NCBI RefSeq assembly: GCF_014836445.1
Contig: NZ_JACSQV010000005.1
Coordinates: 68,796-132,795 of the forward strand
DNA: 64,000 nt
Reading direction: 5' to 3'
From: Cellulomonas avistercoris
GTDB taxonomy: Bacteria; Actinomycetota; Actinomycetes; Actinomycetales; Cellulomonadaceae
Below are positions 27,515-39,355 of this stretch, in pieces; positions within the stretch are counted from its first letter, which is position 1; the number at the start of each line of letters is the position of its first letter. Below the pieces are notes generated by a model. The model did not search any database, was not told where the DNA came from, and saw only the letters and a program-made list of their open reading frames with translations. The position numbers were made by a program, and so were the translations under genes.

Positions 27515-29263
27515 GTGCACGTGGTGGAGCAGGTGGCTGGTGCGCGGGTGCGCGCGACGACCGTGGCGGGCGCGCTCGTGGTGGCGCTCCTGGCCGGGTG
27601 CAGCTGGGGGACGGCCGACGTGGCCGGTCCGTCTGTCGCGCCGACGGTCACCGCGTCACCGACCCCGCAGGCCCTGAGCGCCACACCGGCCGACGCCGCG
27701 CCCGCGTCCGTCGTCACGGGGGACGAGGCGCAGGCCGCGCTGGCGACGTCCGCCGCGCTGCTGGCCGAGGCACCGGTCGTGGTGCTCGCGACGGCCGGTG
27801 ACGCCGCCGCCGTGCTCACGGCCGCGTCCGCGGCCGTGGCGACGGGCGCACCCGTCCTGCTGGCGGCCGACGGCATCGACGTCGGCGCCGAGCTCACGCG
27901 ACTGGGTGCGCAGCACGCGCTCGTGGTGGGGGAGGTCACGCCCGAGGTGCTGCCCGCCGGCCTGGCCACGGTCGCGGTGCCCGCCGGTGCCGACGCCGAC
28001 GCGCTCACGCAGGCCACCGGCCTCTCCTTCGGTGACGTCTCGCCGGTGCCCGCCGGGGGCGAGGGGGCGGCGGTGCGGGCGCTCGCGGGCCCCGGTCCCG
28101 CGGTGCTCGTGCCCGAGGGCCAGGCGCCGACGCCGGCCGACGCGTCCGGCGCCGCGACGGACCCGTCCGTCGCGCCCACGCCCGGCGGCGGCACCGCGAC
28201 GCTGCCGCCCACCGCGCCCGTCGTCGCCACCGGCGTGCTCGCGCTCGCGGACGGCACGGTCCCGGCCGCGGCGGCCGCGACGCTGCGCGCCCTCGGGGTC
28301 CCGGTCGCGGACGTGCCGGGCGGCGACCCGCGCGCGACGTCGGGCGCTGTGCAGGCCGTCGCGGCGGCGGCGCCGACTTCCGTGATCGCCTTCGGCGAGA
28401 CGTTCGGGACGCCCGAGCTGCTGGCGGCGCGCACGGCGACCGCACGCACGGGCGTCGAGCTGCCCGGCGGCGGGCAGGTCGTCTTCCCCGCGGTCCCCGG
28501 TCAGGCCGGCAAGCGGTACGTGGCCTTGTACGGCACCCCGGGGTCCGGTGCGCTCGGCGTGCTGGGGGAGCAGGACGTGCCGGCGACGCTGGCGCGCGCC
28601 GCCCAGCACGCGGACCTCTACCGGGGCCTGACCTCGGACACCGTGGTGCCCGCCGTCGAGATCATCGCGTCCATCGCGTCGGCGGGCCCCGAGGACGACG
28701 GCACCTACTCGCGCAAGCGGTCGGTGGACGACCTGCGCCCGCTCGTCGACGCGGCCGGTGCCGCCGGCCAGTACGTGGTGCTGGACCTGCAGCCGGGCCG
28801 TCAGGACTTCCTCACCCAGGCGCAGGCGTACACCGAGCTCCTCGAGCTGCCGCACGTGGGGCTCGCGCTGGACCCGGAGTGGCGCCTGGCGCCCGACCAG
28901 GTGCACCTGCGCCAGATCGGGTCGGTCGGCATCGACGAGGTGAACGCGACCGCCGCCTGGCTGGCACAGCTCACGCGGGACAGGAACCTGCCGCAGAAGA
29001 TGTTCGTGCTGCACCAGTTCTCGCTGCGGATGATCTCCGACCGTGAACGGCTCGACACGTCGCACGACGAGCTCGCGCCTCTCATCCACGTCGACGGGCA
29101 GGGCGGCCAGCCGGCCAAGGCCGGCACGTGGGCGGCGCTGCGCAACGGCGCACCGGGCGTGCACTGGGGCTGGAAGAACTTCTACGACGAGGACGTCCCG
29201 ATGCTGGACCCGGCGCAGACGTACCAGGTGCAGCCGGTGCCGGACCTCGTCACGTACCAGTGA
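27515..29263 (+). CDS. Secreted lipoprotein with putative cell-wall-binding N-terminal half, function unknown
   Basis: The 582-residue protein has a lipobox LLAGCSW, with Cys29 as lipidation site, after a hydrophobic signal. The first half is Ala/Val-rich with repeated units resembling cell-wall-binding (CWB2-like) strands such as VVVLATAGDAAAVLTAASAA and HALVVGEVTPEVLPAG. The second half, from about residue 380, has a TIM-barrel-like alternation (YVVLDLQPGR, VGLALDPEWRL, KMFVLHQFSLRM, PLIHVDGQG, GVHWGWKNFYDED) reminiscent of glycoside hydrolases or polysaccharide-active proteins. I do not recognise the family. GTG at 27515 was chosen; GTG at 27521 or 27524 is also possible. Confidence 0.8.
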   Translation: MHVVEQVAGARVRATTVAGALVVALLAGCSWGTADVAGPSVAPTVTASPTPQALSATPADAAPASVVTGDEAQAALATSAALLAEAPVVVLATAGDAAAVLTAASAAVATGAPVLLAADGIDVGAELTRLGAQHALVVGEVTPEVLPAGLATVAVPAGADADALTQATGLSFGDVSPVPAGGEGAAVRALAGPGPAVLVPEGQAPTPADASGAATDPSVAPTPGGGTATLPPTAPVVATGVLALADGTVPAAAAATLRALGVPVADVPGGDPRATSGAVQAVAAAAPTSVIAFGETFGTPELLAARTATARTGVELPGGGQVVFPAVPGQAGKRYVALYGTPGSGALGVLGEQDVPATLARAAQHADLYRGLTSDTVVPAVEIIASIASAGPEDDGTYSRKRSVDDLRPLVDAAGAAGQYVVLDLQPGRQDFLTQAQAYTELLELPHVGLALDPEWRLAPDQVHLRQIGSVGIDEVNATAAWLAQLTRDRNLPQKMFVLHQFSLRMISDRERLDTSHDELAPLIHVDGQGGQPAKAGTWAALRNGAPGVHWGWKNFYDEDVPMLDPAQTYQVQPVPDLVTYQ

Positions 29264-29294
29264 CGCAGCCCGCGCCGCGGCGGGGACCGCGCGC

Positions 29295-29300
29295 TAGCGT
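29295..29300 (+). promoter_or_regulatory. Leaderless -10 box of the LLM oxidoreductase gene
   Basis: TAGCGT, six bases, GTG. Confidence 0.6.
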
Positions 29301-29306
29301 GAGCCC

Positions 29307-30098
29307 GTGACCCAGACCCCCGCGACCGGCGTGCGCGTCGGCGTCCAGATCCAGCCCCAGCAGGCCGACTACGGCCAGATCCGCGACGCGGTCCTGCGCG
29401 CCGAGGACCTCGGTGTCGACATCGTCTTCAACTGGGACCACTTCTTCCCCCTGTACGGCGACCCGGACGGCAAGCACTTCGAGTGCTGGACCATGCTGGG
29501 CGCGTGGGCCGAGCAGACGAGCCGTGTCGAGATCGGCGCGCTCGTGACGTGCAACTCCTACCGCAACCCCGACCTGCTGGCCGACATGGCGCGGACCGTG
29601 GACCACATCAGCGGCGGCCGGCTGATCCTGGGTATCGGTGCCGGGTGGTTCGAGCGGGACTACGACGAGTTCGGGTACGAGTTCGGCACGGCGGGGTCGC
29701 GCATCGCCGACCTCGCGGCGGCGATGCCGCGCATCAAGGCCCGCTGGGCGGCGGGGAACCCCGCGCCGACGCGGGACATCCCCGTGATGATCGGTGGCGG
29801 CGGTGAGCGCAAGACGCTGCGCGTGGTCGCCGAGCACGCGGACGTCTGGCACTCGTTCGGCGACGTCGAGACGCTGCGCCGCAAGAGCGCGATCCTCGAC
29901 GAGCACGGTGCCGCGGTCGGCCGTGACACCGCGTCGGTCGTCACGCGTTCCCTCGCCGTCGACGGGTCGGACCCCGACGAGGTCGGCGACGAGCTGCTCG
30001 CCGCCGGCGTGCGGCTGTTCACGTGCAGCGCGGGCGGCCCGGGCTACGACCTGACGAACGCCGCGGCGTGGGTGCGCTGGCGCGACGCCCGCGCCTGA
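29307..30098 (+). CDS. LLM-class F420-dependent oxidoreductase-like protein
   Basis: The 263-residue protein belongs to the luciferase-like monooxygenase (TIM-barrel) superfamily. VGVQIQPQQADYGQIRDAVL, FNWDHFFPLYGDPDG, the conserved VEIGALVTCNSYRNPDLLAD, GRLILGIGAGWFERDYDEFG and PVMIGGGGERKTLRVVAEHAD are all typical. In actinobacteria many members use coenzyme F420, which I infer rather than see. The substrate is unknown. It follows the lipoprotein by 43 bases but has its own box. Confidence 0.9.
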   Translation: MTQTPATGVRVGVQIQPQQADYGQIRDAVLRAEDLGVDIVFNWDHFFPLYGDPDGKHFECWTMLGAWAEQTSRVEIGALVTCNSYRNPDLLADMARTVDHISGGRLILGIGAGWFERDYDEFGYEFGTAGSRIADLAAAMPRIKARWAAGNPAPTRDIPVMIGGGGERKTLRVVAEHADVWHSFGDVETLRRKSAILDEHGAAVGRDTASVVTRSLAVDGSDPDEVGDELLAAGVRLFTCSAGGPGYDLTNAAAWVRWRDARA

Positions 30099-30171
30099 GC
30101 ACTCGCGCGTCGGAGGTGGGCAGGACGCGGCACCACGCCGCTGCTGCGGCTGTGACGTGCGCGAGCGCGTC

Positions 30172-30177
30172 TAGGCT
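30172..30177 (+). promoter_or_regulatory. -10 box of the metallophosphoesterase gene
   Basis: TAGGCT, eight bases before ATG at 30186; near-leaderless. Confidence 0.5.
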
Positions 30178-30185
30178 CGGAGCCG

Positions 30186-32096
30186 ATGGCTGATCCGACG
30201 AGCGACGTCCCGACCACCCGGCGGCTCGACCGCGCCCGGCGTGCGGTCGGCCGGGCCGCGCGTGCCGCGCGCGCGTGGCGGCCGCGGCACGGGTGGCCCG
30301 CGGCGATCGGTCTCGTCCTCGCCGCGCTCGTGGCGTCGGTCGTCTTCGGGGTGACCACCGCGTCCGTGCAGGGGGCGCTCGGACCCCACGTCACGCGGTA
30401 CGACGTCACCACGGACGCGACCGTCACCATCGACTTCGGCCCGCTCGGCACGCTCCAGATCGACTCGCCGCTCCCCGCGACGCTCGGGGTCCGGGCCACG
30501 GTGCAGGAGATCCCGGCGAGCGTCACGGAGCTGGGCGAGGCGCGCACGCTGCAGGCGCTCAGCGAGGACCTCAACGCGTACGTCGCCTTCTTCTCGGGTC
30601 CCGCCGCGGCCGTGCAGGACGTCGCCTACGCGCTGGTGCGTGACGCCGTGGCGCGATCGGCGGCAGCCTTCGTCGTCCTGGTCGCCGCCTGGTTCCTGCT
30701 GCGGTGGCTGCTGGGGCCCGACCGGCGACGTGAGCTCGTGGACCGCCTCGCCCCGCACGCGCGCGCGTGGCAGGCGGCCGCGCTGGCCGTGGTGGTCGGC
30801 GGGACGCTGCTGACCTCGAGCGTCGCACCCGGTGACCGGCCGGCCGTGCCGCAGGCCACGTCCGCCGTGTTCGACGGCACGCCCCTGGCCGGCGCGCGCG
30901 TCACGGGGCGGCTGGGCGGCGTCATCGACACCTACGGCGGCTACGCGGTGGACGCGTGGCGCGCGAACGAGGACTTCTACCGTAGTGCCGAGGACTCGCT
31001 CGTCGCCGCGTGGGAGGACCGCGCGGCCGAGGAGGAGCAGGCCGCGCAGGAGGCGGCGCAGCAGGACGCGGCCGACCGTGCCGCGGCGCTGCTCGCGGGA
31101 CCCGACCAGGACGAGGGCGCGGACGAGACGTCGACGGACGGTGGAGGCGGTGACCCGGACGGTGCGGCGCAGGGCGCCGGGCAGGACGAGCCCGCCCCGA
31201 CCGACGATCCCGACGGGCGCGACGACCCCGCACCGTCCCCGACCGCGAGCCCGTCACCGACGGCGCCGCCGGTGGACCCGGTCGTGCTCGTCGTCGTGTC
31301 GGACCTGCACTGCAACGTCGGGATGGCGCCGCTGATCGGGCGGCTCGCGGAGCTCGCGGGGGCCGACGCGGTGCTCGACGCGGGCGACACCACGATGAAC
31401 GGCACGTCGGTCGAGCAGTACTGCGTCACGTCGTTCGCGCGCGCCGTGCCGCCGGGCGTCGCGCTGGTCACCTCGCCGGGCAACCACGACTCGCGCGAGA
31501 CGACCGCCAACTACGCCCGCGCGGGCGCCACCGTCCTCGACGGCGGCGTGGTCGAGGTCGCCGGGGTGCGCATCCTCGGGGACCGGGACCCCAACGAGAC
31601 GCGCGTCGGTGCCGGCGGGACGGCCGCCGCGGCCGACGAGACGCCCGCGGAGGCCGGCCGCCGGCTCGCCGAGACCGCGTGCGACGACGGTGAGGTGGAC
31701 CTCCTGCTCGTCCACACCCCGGCCGTCGGCGACGCGGCGCTCGAGGACGGCTGCGTCCCTGCGCAGGTCTCCGGCCACTTCCACCGGCGGATCGGACCCG
31801 AGCAGGTCGGGCTCGGGGTGCGCTACGTCTCGTCGAGCACCGCGGGGGCGACCCTCAACCAGCCCACGGTCGGCCCCCTGAGCGGCGTGGCCGAGCTGAC
31901 CGTCCTGCGCTTCGACCCCGCGTCGCGGCGGATCATGGACTACCAGGTCGTGAGCGTCGCGCCCGACACGAGCGTGACCGTCGCGGAACGCCGGCCGTGG
32001 CCGGAGATCGTCGAGCCGCAGGACGAGGAGGTGCCGGGTTTCGGCCCGGAGGGTGACGGCACCGCTCCTGGGGACGACGGGGCGCCCGAGGGGTGA
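30186..32096 (+). CDS. Membrane-anchored metallophosphoesterase
   Basis: The 636 residues begin with a basic cytoplasmic segment and a first membrane helix (residues about 40-60), followed by more hydrophobic segments near 155-175 and 195-215. A coiled, Glu/Ala-rich and then Asp/Pro-rich linker follows, and the phosphoesterase domain starts near residue 362. Its metal-ligand motifs are VVVSDLHCNVG, DAGDTTMNG, SPGNHDSRE, LLVHTPAVGD and SGHFHRR, so the dimetal site is complete. The catalytic domain probably faces outside. Substrate unknown; a role in envelope lipid or nucleotide turnover is conceivable. Confidence 0.88.
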   Translation: MADPTSDVPTTRRLDRARRAVGRAARAARAWRPRHGWPAAIGLVLAALVASVVFGVTTASVQGALGPHVTRYDVTTDATVTIDFGPLGTLQIDSPLPATLGVRATVQEIPASVTELGEARTLQALSEDLNAYVAFFSGPAAAVQDVAYALVRDAVARSAAAFVVLVAAWFLLRWLLGPDRRRELVDRLAPHARAWQAAALAVVVGGTLLTSSVAPGDRPAVPQATSAVFDGTPLAGARVTGRLGGVIDTYGGYAVDAWRANEDFYRSAEDSLVAAWEDRAAEEEQAAQEAAQQDAADRAAALLAGPDQDEGADETSTDGGGGDPDGAAQGAGQDEPAPTDDPDGRDDPAPSPTASPSPTAPPVDPVVLVVVSDLHCNVGMAPLIGRLAELAGADAVLDAGDTTMNGTSVEQYCVTSFARAVPPGVALVTSPGNHDSRETTANYARAGATVLDGGVVEVAGVRILGDRDPNETRVGAGGTAAAADETPAEAGRRLAETACDDGEVDLLLVHTPAVGDAALEDGCVPAQVSGHFHRRIGPEQVGLGVRYVSSSTAGATLNQPTVGPLSGVAELTVLRFDPASRRIMDYQVVSVAPDTSVTVAERRPWPEIVEPQDEEVPGFGPEGDGTAPGDDGAPEG

Positions 32097-32227
32097 GGTC
32101 CGCGCAGGTGCGCGGATGAACTCGGCGCCCCGGGGTTGCGCTCCCGCGGATCGGGTGGTCGCCTGGATCGGTGCGTCGGGCACGGCTCATCGCAGAGCCG
32201 CGCGGGACGCGCGCGGGGGGAGCACGC

Positions 32228-33856
32228 GTGCGGCGGATGTCGGTCGTGGCGACCGTAGGGGTCGTGGTGGGTGTGGCGCTCGGTAGCGCCGCGCCCGCGT
32301 CCGCCGGTCCGGGCGAGGACGTGCTGCGCCCCGGCGAGCAGCTCACGGCCGGTCAGGCCCTGCTGGCCCCGGGCGGCGAGCACGTCCTGGTCCTGCAGCC
32401 CGACGGCTCCCTCGGCATGTACGCGCTCGACGACGTCGTGCGGTGGTCATCCGGTCACGGTGTGCCGGGCGCGACCCTGACCACCGACGCCGGCGGTGAC
32501 GTGCGGCTCGTGGCACCCGACGGCACCGTCGTGTGGACCACCGCCACCGGAGGGTCCGACGGGACGCTGCGGATGCGCGACGACGGCGACCTCGTCGTGG
32601 AGCGCCCGGACGGCACCACGGTGTGGAGCAGCGGGACGACCGTGGTGCCCTCGACCCTCGTGGGTCCCGGACGTCTCGAGCCCGACGACCTGCTGGCCTC
32701 CCCGGACGGCCGCCACACGCTGGCCGTGGACCCCGTCGCGGGCCTGCAGCTGCACGGCCCCGACGGCGCCGTGCGCTGGACGCCCCCGCAGCCGGTGGCT
32801 GATCCCGCGACGCGGTCGTCCGGCGCGGCCCCGGCGGGACGGTCGCAGGCCGCGACCGCAGCCGCGCAGCCGGCGACGACGCTCGAGCTGCGCGCGGACG
32901 GCAACCTCGTGGCCCTCGACGCGGACGGCGACGCCGTGTGGCGCAGCCGTACCTCGGGGCACGGGCCCGCGTCCCTCGTGCTGCAGGACGACGGCAACCT
33001 CGTGCTGCTCGGACCCGACGGTGAGCCCGTGTGGAGCGCGGGCACGGCGATCGGCCCCGCGGCCCTCGAGCCGGGCGCGGAGCTCGCTGCGGGCGCGATC
33101 CTGGGCTCGCCCTCGGGTCACCTCGGCCTGCGGGTCGAGGAGGGTGCACTGGTCGCCAGCTGGGACGGCGCGCCGTTCTGGTCGTCTCCCACGGACGCCG
33201 CGGTCGGCGTGCGCCTGCAGGAGGACGGCGACCTCGTGCTGCTGGACGCCGCGGGCGCGCCGTTCTGGGGGACCGGTACCGGCGGGCACCCGGGTGCGCG
33301 GCTGACGATCGAGGAGACGGCGGTCCTGCTCATGTCGCCCGAGGGCGAGGTCCTGTGGCAGGCCGAGGCGCCGGAGTCGGTGGCGCCGAGCGGTGTGCCG
33401 GTGTCGCCCGTCCCCACGGGCCCGCAGCCGTCGGACTGCGCACTGGTCGACGGACCGGTGACGGCGGCCGACGTCGTGCGGACGCGCAGCGGCATCAGCG
33501 TGCACCCGTGCCTCGCCGACGCGCTCGACGCGCTCGTCGCGGCCGCGGCTGCCGACGGCGTCGAGCTGGGCGGTGGCGGGTGGCGCAGCCCGGAGCAGCA
33601 GATCGCGCTGCGGCGTGCGCACTGCGGCCCGAGCGACGCCGACGTGTACGACAAGCCGGCGTCGGCGTGCTCGCCGAGCACGGCCCGCCCCGGCAGCTCG
33701 CGGCACGAGCGCGGGCTCGCCATCGACTTCACGTCGGGGGGTCGCTCGCTGACGCGGGGGTCCGCGGCGTACGCCTGGCTGGTCGAGCACGCCGACGCCT
33801 ACGGGCTGGAGAACCTGCCGGGTGAGGCCTGGCACTGGAGCGTGGACGGATCCTGA
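32228..33856 (+). CDS. Secreted bulb-lectin repeat protein fused to an M15 (VanY-like) D-Ala-D-Ala carboxypeptidase
   Basis: A 542-residue exported protein. The signal peptide ends near APASAGP. About residues 30-400 contain at least five bulb-type (B-lectin) repeats of the LQxDGxLVxLxxDGxxVWxSGT pattern, for example LVLQDDGNLVLLGPDGEPVW, plus a Pro-rich hinge. From about residue 411 comes an M15 peptidase domain with SRHERGLAIDFTSGG and EAWHWSVDG, which carry the zinc His, Asp, Glu and His residues of the VanY/DacB group, and two Cys-rich strands. Such a protein could dock on mannose-like glycans of the wall and trim peptidoglycan stems. The start GTG at 32228 has GGGGGAG upstream. Confidence 0.88.
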   Translation: MRRMSVVATVGVVVGVALGSAAPASAGPGEDVLRPGEQLTAGQALLAPGGEHVLVLQPDGSLGMYALDDVVRWSSGHGVPGATLTTDAGGDVRLVAPDGTVVWTTATGGSDGTLRMRDDGDLVVERPDGTTVWSSGTTVVPSTLVGPGRLEPDDLLASPDGRHTLAVDPVAGLQLHGPDGAVRWTPPQPVADPATRSSGAAPAGRSQAATAAAQPATTLELRADGNLVALDADGDAVWRSRTSGHGPASLVLQDDGNLVLLGPDGEPVWSAGTAIGPAALEPGAELAAGAILGSPSGHLGLRVEEGALVASWDGAPFWSSPTDAAVGVRLQEDGDLVLLDAAGAPFWGTGTGGHPGARLTIEETAVLLMSPEGEVLWQAEAPESVAPSGVPVSPVPTGPQPSDCALVDGPVTAADVVRTRSGISVHPCLADALDALVAAAAADGVELGGGGWRSPEQQIALRRAHCGPSDADVYDKPASACSPSTARPGSSRHERGLAIDFTSGGRSLTRGSAAYAWLVEHADAYGLENLPGEAWHWSVDGS

Positions 33857-33862
33857 GCCCTC

Positions 33863-33868
33863 TACGCT
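33863..33868 (+). promoter_or_regulatory. -10 box of the DtxR-type regulator
   Basis: TACGCT, seven bases, GTG; leaderless layout. Confidence 0.55.
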
Positions 33869-33875
33869 GGGCGTC

Positions 33876-34553
33876 GTGTCCGAGAGCGCTGCCCCCCTGT
33901 CCGCGGTGAGCCAGGACTACCTCAAGGTCATCTGGGGCGCGCAGGAGTGGTCCGACGTGCCGGTCACCACCAAGCTGCTCGCGGGGCGCCTCGGTGTGGG
34001 TGCGTCCACCGTGTCGGAGACGGTCAAGCGCCTCGCGGACGCCGGTCTGGTGTCGCACCGCCCGTACGGTGCGGTGGAGCTGACGACCGCCGGGCGTGCG
34101 CACGCGGTCGCGATGGTGCGGCGGCACCGCCTCATCGAGACCTACCTCGTGGAGAAGCTGGGCTACGGCTGGGACGAGGTGCACGACGAGGCCGAGGTCC
34201 TCGAGCACGCCGTGAGCGACCGGTTCGTCGAGCGGATCGCCGACCTGCTCGGCCACCCGGACCGCGACCCGCACGGGGACCCGATCCCGGCCGCGGACGG
34301 CACCGTGCACCTGCCCGACGCGCGCGTCATGTGGGAGGTCGAGTCGGGCAGCTACCGCGTCGCACGGATCTCCGACGCGGACCCCGAGCTGCTGCGCTAC
34401 CTCGAGGGCGTCGGCCTGGACCTCGACGCCGCGGTGACGCTCGAGGAGCGACGTGCGGTGACGGGGGTCGTGAGCGTCCAGGTGGCGGGCCGGCCGGACC
34501 GGGTCGAGCTCGGCGAGGTCGCGGCGAGCGCGATCTGGCTCGCCGCGCCCTGA
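33876..34553 (+). CDS. DtxR/MntR-family metal-dependent regulator
   Basis: The 225-residue protein has an N-terminal winged helix (AVSQDYLKVIWGAQEWSDVP, then TKLLAGRLGVGASTVSETVKRL), a dimerisation/metal domain with RRHRLIETYLVEKLGYGWDE and VHDEAEVLEHAVSDRFVERI (His, Glu and Glu ligands), and a C-terminal SH3-like domain (about 150-225). The family represses iron or manganese uptake genes when metal-loaded. No transport gene is adjacent, so its targets lie elsewhere. It ends only three bases from the convergent HerA-like gene. Confidence 0.92.
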   Translation: MSESAAPLSAVSQDYLKVIWGAQEWSDVPVTTKLLAGRLGVGASTVSETVKRLADAGLVSHRPYGAVELTTAGRAHAVAMVRRHRLIETYLVEKLGYGWDEVHDEAEVLEHAVSDRFVERIADLLGHPDRDPHGDPIPAADGTVHLPDARVMWEVESGSYRVARISDADPELLRYLEGVGLDLDAAVTLEERRAVTGVVSVQVAGRPDRVELGEVAASAIWLAAP

Positions 34554-34556
34554 GGC

Positions 34557-36374
<1,818 letters not shown>

Positions 36375-36380
36375 GGGTCG

Positions 36381-36386
36381 ATCCTA
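36381..36386 (-). promoter_or_regulatory. Leaderless -10 box of the HerA-like gene
   Basis: TAGGAT on the minus strand, six bases before ATG; only 41 bases from the leuS box, so the divergent promoters abut. Confidence 0.6.
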
Positions 36387-36427
36387 GGGACCGGACGCCC
36401 GCGGACGTGGGGGAGCCCCTGCGTCGG

Positions 36428-36433
36428 TACGAT
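36428..36433 (+). promoter_or_regulatory. Leaderless -10 box of leuS
   Basis: TACGAT, six bases, GTG. Confidence 0.65.
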
Positions 36434-36439
36434 TCTCCG

Positions 36440-39355
36440 GTGAGCGACCAGTCCCCGAACCCGACCCCCGACGACGTCCCGTACCGCTACACCGCCGCCC
36501 TCGCGCAGGAGATCGAGCTGCGCTGGCAGGACGAGTGGGACGAGCGCGGCACGTTCTTCACGCCCAACCCGGTCGGACCGCTCACCGACGGGCAGGGACG
36601 CCACGCCGACCCGTCCGCGCGGCCGTTCTTCGTCATGGACATGTTCCCGTACCCCTCGGGTGCCGGGCTGCACGTCGGGCACCCCCTGGGTTACATCGCG
36701 ACGGACGTCGTGGGGCGGTTCCGGCGCATGTGCGGCGACAACGTCCTGCACGCGCTCGCGTTCGACGCGTTCGGGCTGCCGGCCGAGCAGTTCGCCGTGC
36801 AGACCGGCCAGCACCCCCGGGTGACGACCGAGGCGAACATCGCGATCATGCAGCGCCAGCTGCGGCGCCTGGGCCTCGCGCACGACCCGCGCCGGTCCTT
36901 CGCGACCATCGACGCGGACTACGTCCGGTGGACCCAGTGGATCTTCCTGCAGATCTTCGAGTCCTGGTACGACGAGGACGCCGTGCGTCCCGACGGCGGC
37001 AGGGGCCGCGCGCGGCCCGTGTCCGAGCTGGTCGAGGAGTACGCCGCCGGCACGCGCCCGCTGCCGACCGACGTCGAGGGCGTCCCCGAGGGTGCGACGT
37101 GGGCCGACCTGGACGAGGCCGCGCGCCGCCGCGTCATCGACACGCGCCGCCTGGCCTACCTGTCGCAGACGCCGGTCAACTGGGCCCCGGGCCTGGGGAC
37201 GGTCCTCGCGAACGAGGAGGTCACGTCGGACGGTCGTTCCGAGCGCGGCAACATGCCGGTCTTCCAGCGCAGCCTGCGGCAGTGGAACATGCGCATCACG
37301 GCGTACGCGGACCGCCTCACGGACGACCTCGAGCTGATCGACTGGCCCGAGAAGGTCAAGTCGATGCAGCGGCACTGGATCGGGCGCTCGACGGGCGCCC
37401 GGGTGCGGTTCGCCGTCCAGGGCGGCGAGCAGGTCGAGGTCTTCACGACCCGTCCGGACACGCTGTTCGGTGCCACGTTCCTCGTCGTCTCCCCGGAGCA
37501 CCCGCTGCTCGACGAGGTGCCCGCGCAGTGGCCCGACGGCACGTCGAGCGCCTGGACCGGTGGTCACGCGTCACCGACCGACGCCGTGTCCGACTACCGC
37601 CGGCAGGCCGCGGCGAAGACCGCGGTGGAGCGGCAGCAGGACGCCGGACGCAAGACGGGCGTCTTCACGGGCCACCTGGCCGCGAACCCCGTGAACGGCG
37701 AGCTGCTGCCCGTGTTCACCGCCGACTACGTCCTCATGGGCTACGGCACGGGCGCGATCATGGCGGTCCCGGGCGGCGACGAGCGCGACTTCCAGTTCGC
37801 CGAGGCGTTCGGGCTGCCGGTGGTCTACACGGTCGACGCGCCCGAGGGCACGCCCCCGGGCGCCCGCACGGGCGACGGCGCGGTCATCAACTCGTCGAAC
37901 GACGAGATCAGCCTCGACGGGCTGGAGGTCGGCGAGGCCAAGGAGCGCATCGTCGCCTGGCTGTCCAGCAAGGGCGTCGGCGAGGGCACCGTGACCTACC
38001 GGCTGCGCGACTGGCTGTTCAGCCGGCAGCGCTACTGGGGCGAGCCGTTCCCGATCGTCTACGACGAGCACGACACCCCGATCGCCCTCCCGCTGTCGGC
38101 CCTGCCGGTCGAGCTCCCCGAGGTGCCGGACTTCTCCCCGCGCACGTACGACCCGGACGACGCCGACTCCGAGCCGGAGCCCCCGCTGGGCCGCAACACG
38201 GACTGGCTGTACGTCGAGCTCGACCTGGGCGACGGGCCGAAGCGCTACCGCCGCGACGCCAACACGATGCCCAACTGGGCCGGCTCGTGCTGGTACTACC
38301 TGCGCTACCTCGACCCCCGCTCGGACGACGTCCTGGTCGACCCCGCGCTGGAGGAGTACTGGATGGGCCCGGGCCACGGCGCCCAGCCCGCCGGCTCCAC
38401 CGGCGGCGTCGACCTGTACGTGGGCGGCGTCGAGCACGCCGTGCTGCACCTGCTCTACGCCAGGTTCTGGCACAAGGTCCTGCACGACCTGGGGCACGTC
38501 CGCAGCTCCGAGCCGTTCCACAAGCTGTTCAACCAGGGCTACATCCAGGCTTATGCGTACACCGACGAGCGCGGCGTCTACGTGCCGGCAGCCGAGGTGG
38601 TCGAGGACGAGACGTCGCCGACGGGCTTCCGGTGGGACGGGCAGCCCGTGAACCGGGAGTACGGCAAGATCGGCAAGTCGCTGAAGAACGCGGTGTCGCC
38701 GGACGAGATGTACGAGGCCTACGGCGCCGACACGCTGCGCGTCTACGAGATGTCGATGGGTCCGCTGGACCTGTCGCGCCCGTGGGAGACGCGCGCGGTC
38801 GTGGGTGCCCAGCGGTTCCTGCAGCGGCTGTGGCGCAACGTCGTCGACGAGACCACCGGTGAGGTCGTGGTGTCCGACGAGGAGCCGTCGACCGAGACGC
38901 TGCGCCTCCTGCACCGCACGATCGCCGACGTGCGCGAGGACATGACCGGCATGCGGATCAACACCGCGATCGCCAAGCTCATCGTCCTCAACAACCACCT
39001 GACGACGCTCGAGCGCAGCCCGCGGTCGGTCGTCGAGGCGCTCGTCGTCATGACCGCGCCCGTCGCGCCGCACATCACCGAGGAGCTGTGGGCCCGGCTC
39101 GGCCACGACGAGTCGGTCGTGCACGCGGCGTTCCCGCAGGCGGACCCGCGCTACCTGGTCGAGGACACCGTCACGTGCGTGTTCCAGGTGCAGGGCAAGG
39201 TCCGCGGCCGCGCCGAGGTGGCGCCGGCCGTGGGCGAGGACGAGCTGCGGGCGCTCGCGCTCGCGGACCCCGGCGTGCAGCGTGCGCTCGCGGGTCGTGA
39301 CGTGCGCACGGTCATCGTGCGCGCACCGCGGCTCGTCAACGTGGTGCCCGCCTGA
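36440..39355 (+). CDS. leuS: Leucyl-tRNA synthetase
   Basis: LeuRS charges tRNA-Leu. The 971 residues contain the class I signature [12 protein letters not shown] (near residue 78), the CP1 editing domain with the [20 protein letters not shown] block, zinc-domain-like [30 protein letters not shown], and GKIGKSLKN in place of KMSKS (near residue 745). The C-terminal anticodon and tRNA-binding parts are complete. The GTG start is fixed by the leaderless box upstream. The gene's TGA stop overlaps the CTG of the following DegV reading frame. Confidence 0.98.
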   Translation: MSDQSPNPTPDDVPYRYTAALAQEIELRWQDEWDERGTFFTPNPVGPLTDGQGRHADPSARPFFVMDMFPYPSGAGLHVGHPLGYIATDVVGRFRRMCGDNVLHALAFDAFGLPAEQFAVQTGQHPRVTTEANIAIMQRQLRRLGLAHDPRRSFATIDADYVRWTQWIFLQIFESWYDEDAVRPDGGRGRARPVSELVEEYAAGTRPLPTDVEGVPEGATWADLDEAARRRVIDTRRLAYLSQTPVNWAPGLGTVLANEEVTSDGRSERGNMPVFQRSLRQWNMRITAYADRLTDDLELIDWPEKVKSMQRHWIGRSTGARVRFAVQGGEQVEVFTTRPDTLFGATFLVVSPEHPLLDEVPAQWPDGTSSAWTGGHASPTDAVSDYRRQAAAKTAVERQQDAGRKTGVFTGHLAANPVNGELLPVFTADYVLMGYGTGAIMAVPGGDERDFQFAEAFGLPVVYTVDAPEGTPPGARTGDGAVINSSNDEISLDGLEVGEAKERIVAWLSSKGVGEGTVTYRLRDWLFSRQRYWGEPFPIVYDEHDTPIALPLSALPVELPEVPDFSPRTYDPDDADSEPEPPLGRNTDWLYVELDLGDGPKRYRRDANTMPNWAGSCWYYLRYLDPRSDDVLVDPALEEYWMGPGHGAQPAGSTGGVDLYVGGVEHAVLHLLYARFWHKVLHDLGHVRSSEPFHKLFNQGYIQAYAYTDERGVYVPAAEVVEDETSPTGFRWDGQPVNREYGKIGKSLKNAVSPDEMYEAYGADTLRVYEMSMGPLDLSRPWETRAVVGAQRFLQRLWRNVVDETTGEVVVSDEEPSTETLRLLHRTIADVREDMTGMRINTAIAKLIVLNNHLTTLERSPRSVVEALVVMTAPVAPHITEELWARLGHDESVVHAAFPQADPRYLVEDTVTCVFQVQGKVRGRAEVAPAVGEDELRALALADPGVQRALAGRDVRTVIVRAPRLVNVVPA

